A stretch of 58,360 bases of DNA from Porphyra umbilicalis (lineage: Eukaryota > Rhodophyta > Bangiophyceae > Bangiales > Bangiaceae). The translations under genes and the position numbers were made by a program. Positions 32,014 to 39,945 of this stretch are shown in pieces (the first letter of the stretch is position 1; every line of letters starts with the position of its first letter). The stretch lies in contig KV919164.1 in NCBI GenBank assembly GCA_002049455.2, positions 1-58,360 of the forward strand. Direction: 5' to 3'. The notes under the pieces are model-generated. The model was not told the origin of the DNA. It searched no databases and saw nothing but the letters and a program-made list of their open reading frames with translations.

Positions 32014-32800
32014 TGCAACAGTTTTGCCCGTGGCAATAGAACCTTCACGCTGTTGTCGTTGCTGGCAGGGTGCGACGAGAGAGGGCGCCCTCGGACGTCG
32101 GCCACACACCGACGGCTAAGATTGACGTGGGCAGGGAGCACTTAGGTGACAACGAGCGGGGCGAGCGTGTGGCGGGCGGGGTGGCATGCGTCGCGAGGTG
32201 CGTGCATTTGTGGTAAAAATATGCGTGCACACAGGCGGGTCGCGCCAAGGTTCGCCCCGCGCCGAGAGGGACGACGCCTACGAATAGTGGCACCTCACCA
32301 CCGGAACTTCACCCGTCGTGCCACCACCAGAACGTCACCAGTCGTGCATGAGCTTCCAATACCCCTCGGCATTCGCACCGACTACGGCGGCAACCGACAG
32401 CTGCCTGCCCATCCCTCCCCGCCGCTGGAGGGGGTGGACCGGGAAGGGGCAGGATCCCGCGCACGCTCGCCACCCTCCTTGGCGTGGGGACAGGCGCCCA
32501 CGGGTGCATGCGGTGGCCACCCCCGCTCGTGGGCTGCGCCGTCTGCCTCCTGGCCGACGAATGACAACTCCCCGTCGCCGTCGGACCCCGTCAAGCGCCA
32601 GCGTGGCGCCCACCGCGCCCGCCCACCAGGGCTCCGACGACTGCAGCGGCCGACGGAACGGCAGCGGCGAGGACGCCCTCGCGGGCCCGCGCGTCCCCCA
32701 TGCCGCGGTTGCCCGGCGCGCCGCCGCCGTCGACCAACCGCAGCCGCTCCAGCTTTTCGGACGCGACAAGCGCGTCGGCCGACCACAGCCAGGTGCCCTC
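32014..32800. other. Region between F-box gene and 77-bp array
   Basis: No convincing gene. GTCACCACCGGAAC-like short repeats lie at about 32290-32340 (CACCACCGGAACTTCACC, CACCACCAGAACGTCACC). Frames here run into the 77-bp array. Confidence 0.35.
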
Positions 32801-32804
32801 AGTC

Positions 32805-33895
32805 AGCGCGCTCCACTCGAGGGTGGCGTGGAGCCTCGCGCCACCGCCACAGGCCGCCGCCGTTGCTGCGGCAGCCGTGCGACGCCGCCCCGCTCGAGCG
32901 TGGCGTGGAGCGTCGCGCCACCGCCACAGGCCGCCGCCGTTGCCGCGGCAGCCGTGCGACGCCGCCCCGCTCGAGCGTGGCGTGGAGCGTCGCGCAACCG
33001 CCACAGGCCACCGCCGTTGCCGCTGCAGCCGTACGACGCCGCCCCGCTCGAGCGTGGCGTGCAGCGTCGCGCCACCGCCACAGGCCGCCGCCGTTGCCGC
33101 TGCAGCCGTACGACGCCGCCCCGCTCGAGCGTGGCGTGCAGCGTCGCGCCACCGCCACAGGCCACCGCCGTTGCCGCTGCAGCCGTACGACGCCGCCCCG
33201 CTCGAGCGTGGCGTGCAGCGTCGCGCCACCGCCACAGGCCGCAGCCGTTGCCGCTGCAGCCGTGCGACGCCGCCCCGCTCGAGCGTGGCGTGCAGCGTCG
33301 CGCCACCGCCACAGGCCGCAGCCGTTGCCGCTGCAGCCGTGCGACGCCGCCCCGCTCGAGCGTCGCGTGCAGCGTCGCGCCACCGCCACAGGCCGCCGCC
33401 GTTGCCGCTGCAGCCGTACGACGCCGCCCCGCTCGAGCGTGGCGTGCAGCGTCGCGCCACCGCCACAGGCCACCGCCGTTGCCGCTGCAGCCGTACGACG
33501 CCGCCCCGCTCGAGCGTGGCGTGCAGCGTCGCGCCACCGCCACAGGCCGCAGCAGTTGCCGCTGCAGCCGTGCGACGCCGCCCCGCTCGAGCGTGGCGTG
33601 CAGCGTCGCGCCACCGCCACAGGCCGCCGCCGTTGCCGCTGCAGCCGTACGACGCCGCCCCGCTCGAGCGCGGCGTGCAGCGTCGCGCCACCGCCACAGG
33701 CCGCAGCCGTTGCCGCTGCAGCCGTGCGACGCCGCCCCGCTCGAGCGTGGCGTGCAGCGTCGCGCCACCGCCACAGGCCGCAGCCGTTGCCGCTGCAGCC
33801 GTGCGACGCCGCCCCGCTCGAGCGTGGCGTGGAGCGTCGCACCACCACCACAGGCCGCCGCCGTTGCCGCTGCAGCCGTACGACACCGCCCCCGC
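32805..33895. repeat. 77-bp tandem array
   Basis: About fourteen units of 77 bases, each with CCGCTCGAGCGTGGCGTGCA and GCCACCGCCACAGGCC. Variation is limited to a few sites, such as GCCGCCGCC against GCCGCAGCC and GTACGACG against GTGCGACG. 77 is not divisible by three, so all frames are visited in turn, and long frames stay open on both strands merely because the unit lacks stops. Not called as coding. Confidence 0.93.
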
Positions 33896-34592
33896 TGCCG
33901 TCCGCCAAAGCCGCCGCTGCCGTTGCCTTCGTCCGCTGCCGTTCACAGCTGCAGTTGTCCAACGCTGCCGCTGTCCGCCGCTGCAGCTGCCGCCAACGCC
34001 TCCACTGCCGCCGCCGCCGTTGCCGTTGCCCCTGACGGCCGCAGACAGCCGACCCACATCTGAAACGCAGCTGCGGGACGATCTGTCCCACTGCCACATC
34101 CGTGACGACCGTGGCTGCTCCTTTCCCACCCCCCTCAGCAGGGATGAGAGTGACGGCGCCGCGGGTGGCGTCGGACGCGTCGCCGCCAGCGCCAGCGCCT
34201 CCGCTTCTCGTTTTCCCGATGGGGGCACGGCCACGCCCGCCACCAGGACACGTCCCCCCCCCCCCCCCCCCCCCCACCACCCGTTGATGCACCTCACGCA
34301 GAGCCTCGCAGCGCGTCCGGTGCCACATGCAGCGGGCGCGAGAACACGATGCACAACCACGGACGGTGGCTCCGAAGACGAGGAGACAGCTCAAGATGGC
34401 TTGAGGTTCAAGGGTAAAAGCCTTGCACAGCTTCCCCTCCAGCCTCGTGCTTCCTTGCACACGCCGATGAACACACGATGAGGTCACACGATTCCTCCAG
34501 GAATTTTAGCGGTCCACGAACGCCGACTGCTCATTGGCTGTCCGTTCCCGCAAATTGCTGACAGCACGTTTGCAACCGTCCCGCATGGGAAA
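33896..34592. other. Unassigned region after the 77-bp array
   Basis: CTGCCGTTG-type low-complexity sequence to about 34045, then mixed sequence including a 20-base C run at 34255-34274. No gene seen. CTCATTGGCTG at 34530 is a possible CCAAT box on the reverse strand. Confidence 0.35.
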
Positions 34593-34626
34593 CGGAAGGG
34601 GGTCCATTTTTTGTGGAAGTGCCATA
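34593..34626. mobile_element. Solitary copy of the inverted-repeat terminus
   Basis: The sequence from CGGAAGGGGGTCCATTTT to GTGGAAGTGCCATA matches the inner ends of the two inverted-repeat arms. Sequence on both sides differs from the arms, so this is a solo end or the remnant of a short related element. Confidence 0.55.
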
Positions 34627-35110
34627 TAGAACGAACGATGCGAATCTCCTCAATGGATTGCGAACAATGACGGCTGCCGTCGGGCGATCAGTTCAGCACG
34701 AGCAGCGCTGGGCAACGCCCGGTCGACGTCGGGGCGGTCGGCAATTGCCGGTCGTACAGGAGGCCACAGTCGCCCCATTTGGCAAGGAGGCCAACCCCAC
34801 GATGAGAAGCGACTCTACCGGCGTGTGCGATCCAAAGACCGATCGAATCAACCAGACCTGCTGTCGGGAGCAAACTTGGCTTGTTCCTGTGACAGCGACG
34901 CCGCGCAGGGGACGGCGACACGCCTCCATGTGCGCTTAACCGAGGCAACTATCGATGGGAAAGGGCCACACTGTGGGACTGGCCAGCACTTCCTTCCCGG
35001 ACAGGGAGCGTTGCATCTGTCCGCGCTTGCGTGCTTCACGCTCACTCATCTACATACGTCTTAACTCTGGCCTGTGGATATGGAAAGCCCAATTAACACA
35101 AGGGCTACTT

Positions 35111-35244
35111 TATCAGTTCTCTGAAAACTCATGCGCTCCAACTGTTTCAAAGGAGTTCCAAGTCTCCTCTGCGACCTTGCAGAGACCGATTTGGAACACT
35201 TCCGCAACGCTTTGAGTGCGAGATTTTTGTGTGAACGGAGTGTA
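35111..35244. mobile_element. Diverged fold-back MITE copy
   Basis: An imperfect palindrome from TATCAGTTCTCTGAAAACTC to GTGTGAACGGAGTGTA, centred on CTCTGCGACCTTGCAGAG. It shares GGAGTTCCAA, CCGATTTGGAACACTT and GAGTGCGAGATTTTT with the copy at 45374-45538. Ends are TA. It is the oldest-looking of the three copies. Confidence 0.7.
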
Positions 35245-35374
35245 CGAGTGGAACCGAGGCTACTCTCCTCTGCAGGTGGCGAACAGATGTCAAAATTGAG
35301 TCAGGATTGACTGTCCCTATACCCCTGTTGCGCACCGCAAGCTTTGGCCCGTCGACCTTCTCTTGCACCCCCGA

Positions 35375-35506
35375 GTCATTGGAGAGTCGTTGGAGAGTCG
35401 TTGGAGAGTCGTTGAAGAGTCGTCATCGAGTCGTTGGAGAGTCGTTGAGAGCTGTTGAGAGTCCTCGAGAGTCGTTGGAGACTCGTTGGAGAGTCGTTGA
35501 ACTCTT
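35375..35506. repeat. Short tandem repeat (TTGGAGAGTCG) upstream of MATE gene
   Basis: About ten degenerate copies of an 11-12 base unit, TTGGAGAGTCG(T), lie 100-220 bases before the MATE start codon. This is probably 5' UTR or promoter. The frame through it is open to the MATE gene, but its Arg/Glu/Ser/Val composition is repeat-driven. Confidence 0.85.
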
Positions 35507-35600
35507 GCCAAGGCCCCGGCCCGGGCGGGTCTCCTTTCTTGCCAGTCCCACCTTGGTGACACCTTCGAGCCGCTTCGGAACCCCCCCCGTTTTTTCGGAG

Positions 35601-37040
35601 ATGGCCGCCATCAGGGCTGAGGCCTGCGCCCTCCTCCGCCTCTCGTGGCCGCTGTTTGCCGCAGGAGTCGCGGAAGCTGGATTGGTCACCGTCGCCTCCC
35701 TCTTCCTCGGCCGCGACCCCGACGAGGCGATCATCGGCGGCGCGCTGGTGGCTTTTAGCGTCTTCAACGTGTTTGCACGGTCACCCATGGCGGGCCTTTC
35801 GTCGGCGGCAAGCACGCTCGTCGCCAACGCCGTCGGTGCAGGGGAGGTGACCAAAATCGGGGCCTACGTGCAGCTCGGCACGGCCGTCAACTTGGCCTAC
35901 GCTGCCCTCGTTATTGTGCCGCTTGTTGGGTTCCCCAAGCCCTTGTTGACGCTTGTACTCGGCGGCGAGCAGCCGAGCGTCACCGCCGTCGCTGCCACGT
36001 ACATTCGGCTCTACGCATGGGCGCTTTTGCCGTATGCACTGACAGACCCTTTCCAACAGGCGCTTACAGCTCAATCCGTGACGTGGCCGCTGATGCTCTC
36101 GTCAGTGACGGCGGTTGCCTCCAGCGCGGCCTTTCACGCCCTCTTCGTTTTCGCCGCAGGGTGGGGGGCGGTCGGCTCCGCGGTGGCGACAGTGCTTGCG
36201 GCGACCGCCCAAACGGTGTGCCTCACGGCCATCATTGCCGCCCGACGCCTCGGGCCGACGGTGTGGGGGCGGTGGTCCCCGGCCGCCGCGTGGTCATCTG
36301 CCCGTGCCTACCTCCGCCTGGCCATCCCCGGCGCTGCAGTGTTGTGCGCCGAGTGGTGGGCGCTAGAGGTGACGAACTTCCTCATGGCGCGCTTTGCATC
36401 GGCGACGGCGCTCACCGCCCACGTTATTGCCATGAACGTGGCGTACCTGACTTACATGGCGCCGTCGAGCTTGGGCATTGCTGCCATGGCTCGTGTCGGG
36501 AACACGCTGGGTGGAAGGGATCCGGAGGCCGCACGGCGGACGTGCTGGGTTGCCGCGGGGCTGGGTGTGGCCGCCGGCATTGCGCAAGCGGCGTCATTGT
36601 TCGCAGCCCAAAACGTGTGGCCACGCTTGTACAGCTCCAGCGACGATGTGCAAGGGCTTTTGCGGGGCTTTGCCTTGCTACTCGCGGCCTTTGTGGCCGT
36701 CGACGCGGCGCTCAACGTGTTTGGCCGCGTCCTCCGTGGCAGCGGCCGCCAGCTCCTGTGCGCGACCATCTACGTGGTCGGGTATTGGGGGGGAGTGCTG
36801 CCGTTGGCCGGCTTCCTGGCTGCAGCCGGCGGAGGGGTGCCTGCCGCTGCCCTCAGGGGCATGTGGATCGGGCTGGCAGGGGGCAAACTCGGCCTCGTAG
36901 TTGTCATGCTTTCAGTCGCCGTCGTGACCGACTGGGAGGACCAGTCTCGGCGGGCGCTGGCGCGACTGGAGCTGGACCCGACGCCGGCGTCTGATCCGGG
37001 AAGTGGTCTGGAAAACGGAGACGCAAATGGAGACGCGTGA
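35601..37040 (+). CDS. MATE-family efflux transporter
   Basis: A 479-residue polytopic membrane protein of the multidrug and toxic compound extrusion family, which exports organic cations or metabolites using H+ or Na+ gradients. The sequence shows about twelve hydrophobic segments in two similar halves. The first starts LRLSWPLFAAGVAEAGLVTV, and the second begins near LRLAIPGAAVLCAEWWALEV (about residue 236), the typical inverted-duplicate pattern. The length matches the family. I chose ATG 35601 over upstream in-frame starts because the preceding part is a tandem-repeat tract. Stop is TGA. The frame is unbroken. Location could be plasma, vacuolar or plastid membrane; no clear targeting peptide decides it. 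Confidence 0.93.
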   Translation: MAAIRAEACALLRLSWPLFAAGVAEAGLVTVASLFLGRDPDEAIIGGALVAFSVFNVFARSPMAGLSSAASTLVANAVGAGEVTKIGAYVQLGTAVNLAYAALVIVPLVGFPKPLLTLVLGGEQPSVTAVAATYIRLYAWALLPYALTDPFQQALTAQSVTWPLMLSSVTAVASSAAFHALFVFAAGWGAVGSAVATVLAATAQTVCLTAIIAARRLGPTVWGRWSPAAAWSSARAYLRLAIPGAAVLCAEWWALEVTNFLMARFASATALTAHVIAMNVAYLTYMAPSSLGIAAMARVGNTLGGRDPEAARRTCWVAAGLGVAAGIAQAASLFAAQNVWPRLYSSSDDVQGLLRGFALLLAAFVAVDAALNVFGRVLRGSGRQLLCATIYVVGYWGGVLPLAGFLAAAGGGVPAAALRGMWIGLAGGKLGLVVVMLSVAVVTDWEDQSRRALARLELDPTPASDPGSGLENGDANGDA

Positions 37041-37726
37041 AGACGCGGGCGCGGTTGTACTCGTGTGTGCCGTAGTCCTCACTCATAAACACTGCGCTTG
37101 CAATACAGTACGGGACGTTGTTCCCATATCTCGGCGCATCTGCCTTCCTGGGTCCTCTGTCGCTATCGTGTGATATCCGATTGATTGGCTCAGATCACGA
37201 TGATGATCCGGCCCCGAGCCAATCGATCCGCTGTGGCAAAACAGTATGATATGTACAGTAGTGGTCTGAGATTCGTTTGTGAGCTGGAACAGCTGGTGAT
37301 CCCCACATCGAGTGCTAATTGATGGCTACTTTTCCCAAAGGAATCCACTGCGCTTCTTCCATTGTCTCGGAGAGAGGGCATCCGTTTCGTGCCCTTCCCA
37401 TAGCCCAAAGTGCATCATCTGTGACAAAGACTAAGGAAGAGAGTAACTCTATCCAGCTGGAGAAACCCTCTTTTCAAAAACTGAGAAAGCCTGCCCCGCC
37501 AAACCCCCAGGCGCGGCGCATGTAAGCCACCCAATATCGAGCATGCGCGGCACACCGTCGCAGGGGTCCGGTTCCGTCCTCTTCACCGACACTCGCCTCG
37601 ACGCTGAAGTCCGCCCTCATCTTTAATGGAGGGAGAGAAGGGGGGGGGGGGAGCGAGCAAGTGATGCCGTTGCGCTGCCCCGTCATTCGCGGACACGGCG
37701 GGTGGTTTTGCCTGTCGACGTGACCC
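37041..37726. other. Intergenic, with a 13-bp inverted pair
   Basis: No gene. A pair GATTGATTGGCTC (37180-37192) and GAGCCAATCGATC (37216-37228) forms an inverted repeat with a spacer of about 23 bases. It could be two CCAAT boxes or a small hairpin. Confidence 0.45.
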
Positions 37727-37729
37727 CTA
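37727..37729. other. Target-site duplication, left copy (CTA)
   Basis: CTA directly precedes the left end of the CACTA-like element and is repeated directly after its right end at 43160-43162. Three-base duplications are the hallmark of the CACTA/CMC superfamily. Confidence 0.8.
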
Positions 37730-37762
37730 CCCTACGGGACAGAAACCTCAAGGTTGAGGTTT
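37730..37762. repeat. Left terminal inverted repeat of CACTA-like element
   Basis: CCCTACGGGACAGAAACCTC followed by AAGGTTGAGGTTTT. It pairs with the right terminus at about 43118-43159. The two ends are identical over 11 bases and similar for about 24. Confidence 0.85.
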
Positions 37763-38037
37763 TCACAGGGACCCGCAGGGCACCGTCCACCAGGCCAGAA
37801 ACCTCAACAAAACCTCAAGAATTGCAGTTTGATTGGCTCACAGTCGCTCTCACAAGCAGGGCCCGGCTCGTAGGCTCACATTGCCACACGCTCAGCAGTG
37901 AACAAAGGCATCTCATTGGCCGAAAATATGACGTGTTCCTGGGTCACGAGATGACTACTAGGCCAGGGGACGGGCAAAATTACTACAGCTATGTACTGTC
38001 GCACTGCTCTGTATTCAATAGCTTAATCCATGCTTTA

Positions 38038-39120
38038 TCACGGTAGCTGCGACAGGATTTCTTCCTGTCGCTGCTGGTCGGTCAGCAACCCGGCCGCCCC
38101 CGCCCCGCCCGCCCCCGCCCCGCCCGCCCCTGCCCCGCCCGCCCCCGCCCCGCTCGCCCCCTCCCCGCCCGCCCCCGCCCCGCCCGCCCCCGCCCCCGCC
38201 CCGCCCGCCCCCGCCCCGCCCGTCCCGGCACCGCCAACCCCAGCAATGTCACCACTTGCGGCGCCGGCACGAGCAGCGAGTCGCTTGCGCCGCTTGGCCT
38301 CGTTCTGGCGACGGTAGTACAGGCTGCGAGACAAAAGAGCACACGCACCCCAGCTTGCATCACACGAAGCCAATCGACTCTCGCGCTCCTCCAAGTAGTC
38401 AACAGCACGACGTACCCGCTCCGGGGGCTGCATGCACAGAGGCAGCGTCGAGCACAAAATGTCGTTGATGGCAAAGCGGACGCAGCGGCGCATACGCCGC
38501 CGGTCGGCGTCAGAAAAGCCGAGCGCATCGTGGCGGTACACGTTGTTCAAAGCGATGGTGCCCCGAGGTACCAACTCAGCGCGGTCCCCACCCCGGTCCA
38601 ACCCCCCACGCACGGACACAAGTAGGCTGCCAGGATGCTCATCTCCCCCGGTTCTAGAATGAACCAGACCTGCCACCATACCGTCACGTGGGCGCGGGCT
38701 TGGCTCTCTTCGAGCCATACCAGATGCGGCCGCCCGCGCAGGGGCAGGTGGGGGAGGAGGAGGACGGGCAGACCCCACGCGCACTGCCGCATGTGGCGGA
38801 GGGGGAGGAAGGATAGGTCCCGAACGCGCAGCTGATGGCAAAGAACGACGAGGCTGAGCAGGTTCAGAGAGTAACGTCTCATGACGTGGGGGTGGTGGGG
38901 GGGGGGGAGAGAGGCGGCCGCTCTCATGGCGGCCAAAAGACCTGGCGAACCACAACGGAGAGAAAAACAAAAAAAGGAAAAAAGAGGAACACGGGAAGCG
39001 AAACTCGCGGGCCCCCAGGCCAGCGAAAAAAGGACAATATACTTCTGTAAGAAAAACAGCTTGTGGATCGGAATAGCGCCGTCGGAGTCGCGCGAGAGAG
39101 AACAAACGCAGACGTGTCAC
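38038..39120 (-). CDS. Second protein of the CACTA-like element, unknown
   Basis: An up to 360-residue protein located within the transposon, downstream of the transposase and on the same strand. The N-terminal third is low complexity with Pro runs, so the true start may be further in; Met codons at about residues 137 and 149 are alternatives. The middle (TIALNNVYRHDALGFSDADR through RSLYYRRQNEAKRRKR) is helical and basic and looks like a DNA-binding or coiled region. The C-terminus is a Gly/Ala/Ser repeat (GAGGAGAGGA) coded by a 15-base minisatellite, then TDQQRQEEILSQLP and TGA. By position it may play the role of TNPA-like accessory proteins of En/Spm elements; no sequence match to them is claimed. 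Confidence 0.6.
   Translation of the reverse strand: MTRLRLFSLARLRRRYSDPQAVFLTEVYCPFFAGLGAREFRFPCSSFFLFLFFSPLWFARSFGRHESGRLSPPPPPPPRHETLLSEPAQPRRSLPSAARSGPILPPPPPHAAVRVGSARPPPPPPAPARAAASGMARREPSPRPRDGMVAGLVHSRTGGDEHPGSLLVSVRGGLDRGGDRAELVPRGTIALNNVYRHDALGFSDADRRRMRRCVRFAINDILCSTLPLCMQPPERVRRAVDYLEERESRLASCDASWGACALLSRSLYYRRQNEAKRRKRLAARAGAASGDIAGVGGAGTGGAGAGGAGAGAGGAGAGGEGASGAGAGGAGAGGAGAGGAGAAGLLTDQQRQEEILSQLP
38092..38240. repeat. 15-bp minisatellite (CCCGCCCCGCCCGCC)
   Basis: About nine variants of CCCCGCCCGCCCCCG in tandem within the second gene of the transposon. They code on the reverse strand for a Gly/Ala repeat and remain in frame because the unit is 15 bases. Confidence 0.9.
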
Positions 39121-39945
39121 ACTCGCTCACGGTTGGAAGAGCCGCTCAACAACTCACCATCCACGTTGCCGGTCCCGTCTGTGCGACCAAGTGAAGCAGC
39201 ATGGGGACGTCGCCCCCGCGTCGACGCACGTGTAGGCATGATGAAGGATCAACAACAGACGGCGACTGCACAGCAGAGATCGTCTGACGAAGAAGACGAA
39301 CAGGGTGGCTTGGTAGATCCGACGGTCGGCATGCAGCCGTCGTCGGCGCAAGCCACGACGCCACTCTTGCCACACCGTCGCATCCCTCCAGCGTCAAGTC
39401 GAAAAACTTAGAAACATAAGTGGAGCTGAATGCCCTGCATGTGGTACTGTTTCAAAGCCCTCCTCTGTGCGTAAGCCAATGAAAGTGAAGATCCGAGGCA
39501 ACGCATCCAAGACAGGCGGAGATAACAGAGGCGCGACCAGTCTGTAGTCCAAGTAATCATGTGCTTTGGGGCAATTCCAGCTTGGCAAGTCCACCGGGAT
39601 CGCGACTGCCAGGATTCTTCGCCACGCCAGCGATTACGCCAAGCCACCACCATGTCTCACTAGCCCTGGGCTGGGACATCTATGCCCAAGCAGATTGATC
39701 CTCCCATAGTGCTGCTCTGTCCCCTGCTGGCTGCTTTGCTTCTTCCCTGGCGCTCTGGCGAACCACTCCCCCCCCCTCCCTGCTCCTCTGTCTCTTTCTG
39801 CCGACGGCATCCTGCCCGCTTTGATCATGCTCTCTTCCAACTAGTGCCCCATCCCAGCGCTTGCACACTTTTCAGTAGGCATCCCGCCTGGCCGCCAGCG
39901 GTATGCGCTTCTGGTGGAGTAGAGAACAAAGGAAACAAGCAGGTT
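39121..39945. other. Spacer between the two transposon genes
   Basis: Lower GC than the surroundings; no gene seen. It should hold the 3' end of the transposase transcript and any promoter for the second gene. Confidence 0.4.

Noticed and set aside
32146..34487. Frames of about 560-630 codons over the 77-bp array
   Set aside because: The period cycles through all frames, and all are open because of composition only.
38038..39120. Calling the second transposon gene TNPA or a BEN-domain protein
   Set aside because: Only position and basic helices support it; no specific motif could be recognised.
39657..39845. CACTAG and CTAGTG near 39.66 and 39.84 kb as ends of the CACTA element
   Set aside because: They are not inverted matches of each other beyond six bases and lie inside the element defined by the CCCTACGGGAC ends and CTA duplication.
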